A DNA stretch of 64,000 nt, from positions 727,976 through 791,975 of the forward strand of contig NW_017804087.1 in NCBI RefSeq assembly GCF_001625305.1, read 5' to 3'. Below, in pieces: positions 47,041 to 58,831 of this stretch (positions are counted from its first letter, which is position 1; each line of letters starts with the position of its first letter). A program made the translations under genes and the position numbers. The notes under the pieces were generated by a model. The model did no database searches and was not told the DNA's origin. It was given only the letters and a program-made list of their open reading frames with translations. The DNA is from Branchiostoma belcheri (Eukaryota > Chordata > Leptocardii > Amphioxiformes > Branchiostomatidae).

Positions 47041-47110
47041 GAAATTCTCAGACGTTCTTCCAGCCCGACGTGTCCAGTCGCCATCTTGCTAGAGTTCAGA
47101 CTTCGCGCGT
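47041..47110 (-). promoter_or_regulatory. Promoter-like YY1-type ATGGCG element
   Basis: On the minus strand CAAGATGGCGACTGG (47,075-47,088) fits the YY1 consensus AANATGGCG found at many start sites, in a locally GC-rich patch within AT-rich DNA. The ATG opens only about 25 codons before TAG. It faces the similar AAAATGGCGACTG at 36,960 on the other strand. Confidence 0.3.
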
Positions 47111-47198
47111 TCGCATGGCCCCATGGGTAATTCCCACCTGTTGCTAATAGCTGATTAACATAATGTGATTATTCCTCATCTCCAAGCAGATCATATGG

Positions 47199-47286
47199 TG
47201 GCAAGGCAGTATTCATTAGCCAGAGGAGTGTCCATTAGCCTCGGTGGCCGTGCAAACTCCACTGGCTAATGGATACTGTCTTGCCA
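47199..47286. mobile_element. 88-bp inverted-repeat element
   Basis: TGGCAAGGCAGTATTCATTAG...CAG is matched inverted by CTGGCTAATGGATACTGTC-TTGCCA. The centre contains CCAGAGGAGT, also present at 53,218-53,227 in another element. Confidence 0.7.
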
Positions 47287-48000
47287 GTGACCAGTGCTTA
47301 GGAATTATTTCTGTCAATGAAACTCTGCTGACCAAACTTTGATTTTGGAGAAGTGTCCACAAGTTTTGTTTTCTTTCATCTGTCTTAAAGCAGAGGCGCA
47401 TATTAAGTTATTGTTACTAAAGAGAGTCCCTAGCAAAGATTGTTATTTTCTCTGTAAAGACGTCTGTTAGCTGGCCCAACACTTGGGTTCAAAAGAGACC
47501 CCGTACGGCTAGATGAGGTACTGCAATAAAGTTTTTTCACAAAGTAGTAGGTTTTTTGATTTGATTTGATTTATTTTTGCAGTCGATGTCTGTCACTATC
47601 AAACCAAAATCCTCGTCTCAGGAACAAGGGAGTTTAAAAAAACGTTACCCCTAGTGAGTATAATAATTTTCCTCAAAGTTCATAGACAGTCCCCTTGGGA
47701 ATTGAGACTCTCTCAAGCAGGCTCTCCGCCCCTATACTGAAAGCTTGTACCTACCAATATCAAATTGCCAGGTATTCAAAGACATAACTAGTTAGGGACT
47801 AAACTTGGCAGGGATTGGGTAAAAGAATTGGCCTTCTGACTTGCTATGTGTTCAATCCACTGGATGGGAAGCCTGTTCGAACCGGAACGGGCAAATGTAG
47901 AAAAAACGCAACATGAAGCACAGGCGTAGACTGAGTAAAGGTATAACGTTATTGTTCATGCTGTCAATGGTCACTGAGAGCTAGAATTATACGTACACAC

Positions 48001-48086
48001 CTGATATGGCGATTGCACCTAAACAGGCAGTAGCACGTCAGACCCCACAGCAGCAGTGATGTTCCGGTCATCGACAGGTTTCCCAT
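48001..48086 (-). pseudogene. Relic signal-peptide exon, paralogue of exon 1 at 61,640
   Basis: The minus-strand ATG at 48,086 opens MGNLSMTGTSLLLWGLTCYCL. The + strand gene at 61,640 begins MGNLSTTRTSLVLLMGLCYCL. The downstream segment aligns to the donor (CAG|GTGTGT versus CAG|GTGAGC) but is one base longer (86 versus 85 bp, near CTGTTTAGG versus CTGTCAGG). That shifts the frame and replaces the small-residue cleavage region with RCNRHIR. No LDLa or discoidin exon follows on this strand, so it looks like the broken remnant of a duplicate. Confidence 0.65.
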
Positions 48087-48089
48087 TTT

Positions 48090-50047
48090 GACTTCTGCTG
48101 TACCAGTTCTTTGTAGTAAACTTCTTTATGAACTGTTGAAAGGTGCTGGCTCACGAACTTGGCGTACTTGAGGTACAGCCTGATTCTGTCAGCAACTAAT
48201 ATTAAAATCTGGTATTTCATTTGTAGCACGAACTCTCGTTATTACCATATTACCAAATAAGGTAACCTCTCCCTTAGAACTTGTATGAGAGAAGTCATCA
48301 AATATTAGTTTGTTTTTCTCCATCAGATGTTTTCTGACGTGTATTTTCTGAATTATTCAATGACTGGGTCTCTGTGATGGTCTGTACCTGTCTCGGAATG
48401 TCACAGTCTAGTAAACAACATATTTTTGTGTCCACTGAAAGCTGTACGAGACAGCAAAATCACCGGTAAAAGAGGAAAACTTTCAAATCACAATCTATTG
48501 TAAGAGACAGTTAAAAATCTATTTTAATTAGTATATTACAATGATAACGTTAAAATGTTGTGTTATAAGAGTAATAATGACATAGATGTGTTGAAGTTTA
48601 TTGCTGTGTGATACAGTTGGAAAGTTAAAGGTAGATGGTTTCTGGGCTGACTTGCAGGTGTATCGTGTCTCACAAGGGGTCACTGCTGCACTGCCCCAAA
48701 TGTAGAAAATTTCACCAAATGTAACATAGTGAACAAGAACACAAACCAACATGCTCTACTATTTTATTCTTCCAGGAAAAAATTCACAGTTGAATCCAGG
48801 TTCGTAATACTTACACAGTGTGGTTGAGTTAAATTTTCCTCCCTAATTATTGTTTTATACTGGATCAGCAAGTGGTTTTCGATAGAGATCATTTAGCTTT
48901 AGCTCAAGTATACAGTAACTTAATGAGTCTTATGTAGCACAAAATAAATCAAACATCTGAATTGAAGTGTATATTAATTAAGATACTTAAGCTTACTGAA
49001 GCTTCTGTCAATTGGTTTAAAGAGCTGTGACTTCGAGTAGATTTTACAGTATCTCAATTTACATTATTAGTTACACTGATTGTGTTTAGACCCAATCTTA
49101 GTCACTGATGATATGTTATCTGAAATGATGGAGAATGTATCCAGTTGTTGCTTGATTTTTTTGTGTTACGTAATACTCTACATTGATGACTATACCTCCA
49201 ACAGTGACTTTGTATACAGCGATTGTTTGATTAAACAGTGAGCAATTAAGACATACTCTGGAGTATTTTAAATTCCTGATACTTAAGGTATCTTGAAATG
49301 TGATGGAACTAAAACATATCACTAAAGAGACACATAAACAAAGCATATAATCTACGCTTAAAGGAGCATTGTGTAACATTTATGCACCAAAAAATGTAAT
49401 ATTTTAATTTGAAAAATTGAGGGACTGTAATTTACTTCCACTTTTTAACAAACTTTTGTGATCATCTCACATTTGTAACATTTATGGTTGGCCCTAAAAT
49501 AGCCCACATGAGGCAAACTCAGTTTGTGGTGCCACCAAAAACTACCAGAATGTAAACAAACATGACTGACAGCTGTGTTTCCAGCTTTTAAACACGCTCC
49601 TATTCCTAAGGCGTCATATTTTGACACCACCACTTCCTGAATGGCAATTGCTATGGGGTGGGGTTGATTCAACTTGCTTTGTAAAGAAACGGCCAGAAAA
49701 AAAACTTTTTTGTATCTCCTTAATGCTACATAATGCAGGTTTTAAGCCCAGAGAAATACTGATTATTACTTTGTACTAGGTAATTGTCTAGATTTCCATA
49801 CTCTACTTCTCTATGCACTTATTCTTTCTCTGGCCCTACAACATGCGTACGAGCCTTTAAAAATACAGATAATGACCCTACTTTTAAAAAGATGAGATCT
49901 GTGCTTTAGTGCTTTGTCATCATTATGATTATGAGATATGACATCTAAACAGATCATTTTTCTGATATCCGCAAATGCTTACTGCTCTCCCTTGTAGGGA
50001 TTTCCAAACGCCCTTCTGATTCTTACAGCCAAGACCTGATTGTATGA
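48090..50047 (-). other. Region 3' of the LDLa/discoidin gene
   Basis: AT-rich. It contains the presumed 3' UTR of the minus-strand gene just below 50,048; no AATAAA is obvious nearby, and an ATTAAA on the minus strand lies near 49,403. Dispersed repeat A sits at 49,440-49,740. Otherwise nothing is recognisable. Confidence 0.45.
49440..49740 (-). repeat. Dispersed repeat A copy
   Basis: The most complete copy: inverse of TAACATTTATGGTTGG, GAGGCAAACTCAGTTTG, GACAGCTGTGTTTCCAGC and AAGGCGTCATATTTTG. Partial copies lie at 19,351-19,690 and 29,270-29,530. Confidence 0.7.
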
Positions 50048-50151
50048 CTAGAAAGCCAGGCGATACAGAATCTGACTGCCCAGTGCAGCGGTGACCATCC
50101 AAATCATGGCCTGGTCCTTCGACCCATGGTTCTCGCCCTGGAACGCTCCGG
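50048..50151 (-). other. Last coding exon: hydrophobic C-terminus
   Basis: After [13 protein letters not shown] come about 20 mostly apolar residues, [20 protein letters not shown], ending at the stop with no cytoplasmic tail. This suits a GPI-attachment signal or a tail-end membrane anchor; the arginine near the end weakens the GPI case. Confidence 0.6.
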
Positions 50152-53100
50152 CTAGACATAAAAATGTGTATACATTCAGATATATTTTGCTTAGTATAGA
50201 GTTTAAATGAGCCGAAGCTAGAGCAAAGCATATCAGGATTGATATGTGAGAATGTTGCAAAATCCCATGCATAGTTGGTGGAAAATGTGTTCACAAACAT
50301 TTCATGATACTAAGCTCTTGTTTGTGCTTGTTCTAATCATCATAGCTAATCACTTGGGCTTGATCTAATAATAAGAGGACAATAAGATTCCACCCTACAG
50401 AAGTACTGAATGAACTGTTAATCTTTTATTATGTGTTAATATATTTATGTGTTATTAGATTTCATCCACTTGACTGATCTTAATACCTTTTATAAAGTCT
50501 GACACTAATTCAGTCTGCTGACTGCTGTGTCAGATTGTGTTAACTTTCTTTCAATATAAACCAATCATGAAGAGAGAATGTAAGACTAAGTGTCAGAAAG
50601 TCATCCGCTTTCTTACCTCGTTGGTCATCGGGCGATCCTTGACCACTTGTCGGCTGGGCGGTCAGTGGTTCTTGGCCGCCTGTGGGCTCCCCGGTCGCTT
50701 CTTGACCCGCGGCGGGAGCTTGCAGACCGACGCTCGGCGCGGTAGGAGCGGACGCGCCGTCCACCTTGCCGCACCCCACCTCGTCCTGCGCTCCCACACA
50801 GTCCGGGTAGCCGTCACAGATCTGGTGCGGCGGCACGCAGATCGGGTCAGCGTACCCGGGCAGGTCGCAGGTCACCGTCAGGCAATCATCTGTTGTCTCC
50901 TCGTCCCCTAACCCACGTCCGATGACGCTGCAGTCCTGTTCGTCCTCCCCTCCACGACAGTCTACATCATCGTCGCAGCTGAACGCGTCAGGAACGCATG
51001 ACGCGTTACCGTGGACGGACGAACAGCTGAGGCTACAGGAGCCCCACCTGAGCCCCAGAGCGAATTCAACTGCAGCAACAGATTTAGGTTCATGACAATT
51101 TATTTACTAGTAAGTCCTTTTCCTAGAATTGTCCGAGCCAATATATATATATATATGTCGTATGTACATTAATGTTAATTGCAAATCCCTGCCCAAAGGC
51201 TAATTTCATCAGGTTGGTAGAACATAGGATATAGGGATTTTCTTCTTACACAACCGGTAATGTTTCTCACCTACTTACGTTTCAATGTCTGTCAGACATC
51301 TTCCTCCTTATTAGAGCTTCTAACTGGAGTACTGCTTCTCGCCGCTATAAGTAACTAATGTACAGGGCACTTTAGCGGCAAGAACACAATCCCTAACATT
51401 TTGTTTTGTCGTCGCAAAAGCGCCAAGGCAATGGAGTACTACGTGATTTGGGCAAAAACTATTCCACACGCTCCCACGAATTATCGTGACGGTTGTGTCT
51501 TACCGTCCCCGGGCCTTTCGTCCTCCCCGCCTGCGCAGTCCTGCTGCCCGTCCCCCAGCTGACGGGTCGGCAGACAGGTGACGTTGTCACGGCAGGTGAA
51601 GAAGCAGTGCTTGGGTACTCCTGTCAAGGAAAGTACACAACAAGTTATGCTAAGGTCACTGTTCCCAGGCTTGGGCTCGGGAGGGCAGTTTTCAAGAACA
51701 AAAATATTATATATGAAAGAGAACAAGCATGTTCACAGTCAAATGTTTAAAAAGGAATCACACTTTGTGTAATGTATATTGTTTATATAAATTGTTTATT
51801 TTTCGTACAAGCAAACAGCCCGGCCGGGCCCCTTAGCATATATTTCATCATCATCAACCTTAGCATTTAGATGAGGTCAATTCAGAAAGGGCAGCTGGAA
51901 ATTATAAGGGCCCAAGACCGTATGAGATGGAGGAATCACATAGTGTGTGCACATGGCCTATTGCCCAAGGGACGGCAACAGGCCTTATCAAAGTAAGTAA
52001 GTAAACACTAACACAGTTGATATTTTCTGCTCCTCTAAAGTCACCAGACAGTATTAGTCCAACACGTACCTTCCACACAATCCTCTTCGTCCCTCCCATC
52101 CGTACAGTCCTCTAGGTCATCACAGATCCAGTGGTGAGAAATGCAGGGGTCTCCGATATAGGTCGGGCATTCCATCGCACACACTGGTGAAGAAACACAG
52201 GGCATGAATGGAAGCGTGAATAAATGAATGAATGAATGTTTATGTAAGATAAGAATCTCTCTCGCAAACTTACTATTGGCTGAATCGTCGGTTCCTCAAA
52301 AATTTTACATTAAGTAACACAACAACATTGATATTATTTATCCCGTCAACGAAATATTGGCTACATTTCAGACCCAAAAGGAAGTACAACTGTTACATAA
52401 CTCGAGAAGCTATGGACCGTTCCATATTTAGTGGATAGTTTCTTTATATCCAGTGACCTACCACCTCGCTATTTGAAAATACAAACCTGGGAGCACGGAT
52501 AGTACCTTTAAAACATTCTTAATATTTGGCTACTGTCTAATTTGCTGAAGTGAATGTCAGACAGAAGTGTTACCGTCACAGTTTTCCTCGTCCTTCCCTG
52601 TGGAGCAGTCTTCCATGGCGTCACAAGCCTGGCTTTCGTGGAACACTTCAGAGCTGACGTCATCTCCACACGGAATGAACTGGCTGTCGATTTCTACATG
52701 GCAAACAGGTGAGTCAGACTATTAATGTCAATCTTTCTATCTAATATTTATATACCAGATCAGATCTGTTTAATAGTATCTATTTAATGATAATATGGTA
52801 TCTATTTATGTATCTATCCATCTGTCTAAGCCCGTGTATCTATCTCCTATGATATCTATTCATCTATCTGTCTTCGTGTGTGTTTGTGTGTGCATGTTAA
52901 GTTATGTTCACACGAGCCAATTTTGCAACCCTCCAGGTACTGTTACAATTAAGCCCACTTCTCTATACATAGAGTCTACATATTGGTAGTAGGTGAACCA
53001 ACGAACCCGGGCATCCGAACACTTCCAACTCTGTAGGCGAGTCCAGGCCACACTCTGCCTCCAGTATGTCTTCGCAGAGAATGCTAAAAACACAGAATGT

Positions 53101-56100
53101 GACTGGTTAGTCTTTCTTTTTTCCTCTTTTCTTCATCTGTGTTACGTATTAGTCTCCACCAGACTCCTTTGCAGGCTGAATAATTAGTAGAAATCAGCTA
53201 AGGAGAACATCATTGGCCAGAGGAGTTGGCCGGCCATAGAGGGTCCAGCTTGCCTGCCGATTTCTACTATTTATTCAGCCTGCAAAGGAGTCTGGTGAAG
53301 ACTAGTTACGTATTGTTTGCATGTGTACCTGCCAGCTCTTGTTATTGGACTTGTTGGTGCCAGTGTTCTTTGCTTGGCTACATCTTTCTTTCAACTAGAA
53401 ACACATTATTTATGTTACGAATACAGAATGATATACTGAAATGTCCCAATATATCTCATACTGCCAGCATAACTACAATGGCTATCCTTAATTGTATACA
53501 CTAACGTGTACCTAATAGCAGCATCTGTTATAATTGTTTACTCTCTTTATGTAGTTTGCCATACATTGTACCATGTGCAATTGTCGTGCAATAAAGTAAT
53601 CTTCTATACTCTGACAATTTCAAGGAAGGCAGTTTGTTTTGGAATACAAAACACATGCTCAAGACTTCGAAACACTATTCTTAAACAGAGGCAAGTTTGA
53701 TAATGATCATGTATTTACTTGTCCGGTGCAAACTGATAGATCCGAGGCACACATCCACGGAAAGCCTGACAGAAACTGTCCTTGTTTCGACATGCCCCGT
53801 TACAGAAGACATCACACCCAGAACCTTGTAAGAAATACCAACGGTTAGAGTAGTGCCTGTAGTTATATAGCACAAAAGATACTTTGTACTTTCCCCCTTG
53901 TCTTAGTAAAGAAATTAGCTTTCGGTGCTGTAGTGAGTGAGCTGTATAATAATAATTATGTAAGTGTTTTTGTATGTGTACAACATAACTCAATGGTTGT
54001 GGATGATATTTAGGAGATGGGTAGGGGTCTCAAAGAGGAAGGTCAAGTTCAACAATGTGTCTCCTAGTGGGTATCCACGGTATTGCAGTTAAGCTTCAAA
54101 GCTGTTAACTTGTGAGGAATACCAATGTTTAGAGCTTTCAACAATCTAGCCTGTAGTCTCTGCAATGCAAAAGTTGCTTTGTACTTTTCCATTGTCTTAG
54201 TAAAGATGTCTTACCATCTATGACGAGGATCTCGACCCTCAGTGCAACCCTCTTGTGGAAGGTGAGTGGGTAGAAGCGAGTGTAGAGTGCATGAACTGGG
54301 GTGTCCAGCAGGTTGCGAGCATAGCGATGACTGTCGCTGTTTCCTTGGAACACCTAAAACAAGAACATACATGGTGTATAAGCAATTGGGACAATATCAT
54401 GTGGAAGGTGTTAATAAACCTGCTGATTTCGTAATCTCTCTCACACTATCTCTGAGGAAATGTAGTGGATGCTATCTGAAATGACAGTTTCTAAATCATA
54501 TCCAGATGCTTGCTTAACTGTTTTTATTCATGAACTGACCATTGCCTGACCGTCCCCGGTGCCGTGTGTGTACGGTGTCCATGTCTGTCCATCCAGGCTG
54601 AACTCCAGCTTGTAGGACGTCACCCAGTAGTCCAGGTTGTACGCCCCCTGGGTGATCACACCGGCGACTTCGTAAAATTTGTCGTGCTTAATCTGGAGTC
54701 CGATGGAAAAAAAACATGCGCAGTCAGTCATTAACGCTCTAGATTGACAAATCTCCAAGCAGATGTCTGGAGGAAATAGCATTACGGATAGAACCAGCAG
54801 CCAGTTCTAACAGTAACACTTTTGCCGCCTGACATCCACTTGGAGATTAACATTGACATCGAGTCTATCTTTTTATAAAACTTTTTTTCTGTAAGTAGTG
54901 GACACTTTGTCCCATGCTTTTTATCTTGGAGACTTCTAGACTGTAAGTGTGATAACATTGGGCCAGAATTACCTGCAGCCACTCATCTGTGCTTTGGCCC
55001 GAGTCTGGACCAGGAAACCCGTCAGAAGGTCCCTGTGGCCATTGGCCCGAGTCTGGAGCCGGAAACCCGTCAGGTCCCTGTGGCCACTGGTCCGTGCCCA
55101 TGTCCGGAAACCCGTCAACAGGTCCCTGTGGCCACTGGCCCGTGCCCATGTCTGGAAACCCGTCAACAGGTCCCTGTGGCCACTGGTCCGTGCCCATGTC
55201 TGGAAACCCGTCAACAGGTCCCTGTGGCCACTGGCCCGTGCCCATGTCTGGAAACCCGTCAACAGGTCCCTGTGGCCACTGATCCGTGCCCATGTCCGGA
55301 AACCCGTCAGAAGGTCCCTGTGGCCACTGGCCCGAGTCCGGAAACCCTTCAGGTCCCTGTGGCCACTGGCCCGTGCCCAAGCCTGGACCTGGAAACCCTT
55401 CAGGGGGACCCTGTGTCGATTGGTCTGTGGTCATGTCCGGAGACCAGCATGCTCCCTGCTGCTGTCCCTTCCCATTGTTCAGACGTGCCTGCCATGGGTA
55501 GAAGTCGTCCCCTCGCGACGAAGCGGTCATGTCGAGGTCTGGAATCTTCGGAACCGCAGCTGGATCGTCGGGATTAAGTCCGACACCCAATGTGACGTAC
55601 TCGCCTTGCTTCAACCAAGTGTTTTCATCTGAAAATGAGTGAAAATATTGCATTAGCTTTCATAACAGTTGTATTCGCATAACATGGCAGTCATAATTTA
55701 CCATACTTTCCTTGTAAAATGCTGTCACAGCAACACTATTCTTAATAATTCTTCATTGTCCTGTAACTAGACATTGAACTTTTGAGTAGAATGCTTGTCA
55801 ATCATAGTATGCATGCCACAGTTGGGTCTCCGTACTTGGTACTAGTAATATGGAACTGCAGCTAATCAACAAGCAGATGTCTGGCGCCAAAAGCGTTACG
55901 ATTAGAACTGGCCATCTAGAGAGAGTCTGCAGTTGCTGAGATCTAGATCTAGATCTAAATGGCCAGTTTTTACCATAATTACCGCCAAGCATCTGCTTGG
56001 AGACTAATAACTACAGCAGACTCACCGTTTATGACGTAGACTTCCATCACCATGGCAACCCAGCCTGCATAGCCTGCTGGGTACAGACGGATGAAGCGTG

Positions 56101-58784
56101 ACGTCACAGGAGCTGGGAGAGGACGACTCACTTTGTTGTACCGGTCTCGGTTTCCTTGGAAAACCTGTGCAAAAAAGCATGAATTTAAGGTTCAAGTCAG
56201 GTTTAGAACTTACACACAGAAACATTAAATCAAAGAACTATAGAAAAATACAGGGCTACACCAGAACGACTTATGGGATTGTGGTGGAGTGACCAATGAT
56301 TAAAGGCATCCAATGCAATGTTCAGGGCTAAAAAATGGGTTTCAAAAGTCGATTTTCTGGTCATTGTTTTACTGCACATGCACATGTACTATTTAGTTGA
56401 ATCAACCCTATTCCATAGCATATCTTTAAGGCAAAGACTCGCTGACAGAAAATGGTTGTTTGTTTCATGATCATAGGCTATAGGGGTTCCGGCTATAGGG
56501 GCGGTACCCAAGAAATAAAAAAGGAGACCTCGTAGTATGACGAAAATGTGCTAAGAAATGGCAGTATTAAATGTGAATATCAGAGTCAGATTTCCTCATC
56601 CAAAACATTTTTTGTTTTGATGCCCTGAAATTGCAGTGCCCCATAGCGGTCAACAGCTGAGCATATCTGTGTATGTATTTCCCCATCCATACATTGTAAA
56701 CTTTTCCCACCTGCACATCGTTGCTGTTGCCTGTGTATGGTGCCCACGAAGCACCGTCCATGCTGAAGGCCAGGGTGAATGACGTCACCCAGCTGCCCAG
56801 GTCCCAGTTCCAGCCACCTCCACTGATCACCACCCCGGTCACGTCAGTCGTCTTACCAAAGTAAACCTGCAGTCAAACATACAAAAATTTCAACAGAATA
56901 TACAGATTAATTGTATCAAGCAGGAATTAACATATAGTGGACAAAATTTGTACTAGTAATGATAAACAATAGTGACTAACAGTAGATGATAAATAGAATA
57001 GTATTTCTGTAATACATAGACTTTTAGAAAGTGGCATTTCAAATACAACATAGATGAGAATATGAGATACCTGAAGCCATTGGTCCTCCACAGAACGTGG
57101 TACCCAGCAGTATCCTGACGTGGTCGTGTACCGAGTCTGGGATGGGCCAAACTCCGGTTTGTACTCGGAACTGCCGGTGACGTCAACATCGGGAATGTAC
57201 CAACTGGCCAAACCAAGCGGGAATCCTGGAGGTGGATCATCTGTGGAGAAAATGTAAAAAATGAAGACTTTCCTATGATCTACTGATAACAATGATGAGC
57301 TTTCCATGCAATCAACAAAGATGGAATTAATGTTATAGAGGTGTAGAATTATTCTAACTTATATTTAAGAACTGCACAGTTTCTTCTACTTCTTATACTT
57401 GTGTATCCCATCTGTAGGGAATGAAAGTGTTGCGTTTGTGAAGTCCGTTGTTTTACACTAAAACACCTGTCACATTGGTGTGTTACGTCGAAGGGCGGTT
57501 ATACCAACTATACTGACACAGATACAGATACACATAGCCGAAGATAGCCTAAATATATGATCAGACTGCTCCCAAACATCAGCTAACATTGGTTGTTTGG
57601 TGGTTCGGGGGAAGGTTGAATGTGTGATAGAATGATGTGACAGGTGGATGGAGAGAAGTAATCTAATTACCTCCACAGTCCTCATCCTCCCTTCCACTGC
57701 AGTCCGTCAGGTCGTCACACAGCCGAGACTCTGACAGGCAGGTACCATCCGCACAGGAGAACTGCCCAGCACCACAACCTGTGCAGGAGTAGTTTTGTGA
57801 GATTAAACAAACTTCTGATCCTAAAACATGTCATCTCTGATACTAAAACCAGCCAGACTAGTATCGGGCCATTTGCCGGTTCCCTTCAGTAGACAAAAGC
57901 ACTACATATGCCCACACTCCCCTCAGGCTCAACTCCCCAGCAGTGGCAGGTAGGCCGTATTGCTTTTTGCTTCCGAGCGGCCAGATACTAGTCTGGCTCT
58001 CAGGGTACTTTACTACAGTTATCTACCCATCTGTGGGTTTAGTTTGATAGGGATACGTGAACTGACTCCTACCTCCGGCTGTACAGTCAATCTCGTCCTC
58101 TCCGTTGGAACAGTCCTCCACCCCGTCACAGGCACGGTACCTCGGCAGACATCCCCCGTCACACTCCAACTGGAGATCATGGCAGGGAGCTGCAAGCAAA
58201 CAATTCATTAGGATAACTAGCCTCTTCCAAAGAGTAGAAATTTGCCAAGTAGACAGATAAGATACCAGTGGAAACTTGCCAGGAGAATTGGACTATTGCA
58301 CATGTACTCCTTAGCGGACCAACTACCCTGGCATTTTATTTGAAAACCTGTTGTCAGAAAAGTTATTTTTGACCTGAACCCGCAAAAACAAAGTAAAAAG
58401 ATGGACAAACATATCAACAACCTACCAGGGCAGTTCTCTTCGTCTGCCCCAGAAGAGCAGTCCTTGTCTCCGTCACACACCGTGGCGTTCTGGATGCATT
58501 CGCCGCTTTCACACTGCCACAGTCCCTTCTCTGCACAGGTCTCTGAACAAACGCAGTTTGGACTAAAACGTTAGCTTTTTGGCTTATCAATCCTAACCAT
58601 ATAATTGACTAATGAAATATTGGAACGGAATATAGTTCCTTTGTAGTATATCTCAACGAGAGAATTGTTAAGCAAATCTACAACCCCATTGCATGCAGAC
58701 ATCACTATGTTCAGCATAAATTTGCAAGCTACAGAATATCGATTTTACAGTGTGTGTGTGTGTGTGTGTGTGCGCATGTGTGTG

Positions 58785-58831
<47 letters not shown>

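Larger units (their letters stand above)
54215..55628 (-). other. Second F5/8C domain, interrupted by a repeat array
   Basis: Exons 55628-54973, 54692-54540 and 54353-54215. [22 protein letters not shown] starts the fold, and [37 protein letters not shown] and [14 protein letters not shown] continue it. The first exon is 656 bp against 170 bp in the first domain. The excess is a repeat array between GACWSP and DEWLQ. Confidence 0.9.

Noticed and set aside
47041..47110. Start codon of a minus-strand protein gene at 47,084
   Set aside because: The frame closes after about 25 codons, before any donor. A YY1-type promoter motif is the simpler reading.
54949..55632. 227-codon + strand ORF (and two other overlapping + frames) over the repeat array
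   Set aside because: It is the antisense of the VNTR in the discoidin exon. A 48-bp unit keeps every frame open, and the minus frame joins neighbouring exons in phase with real domains.
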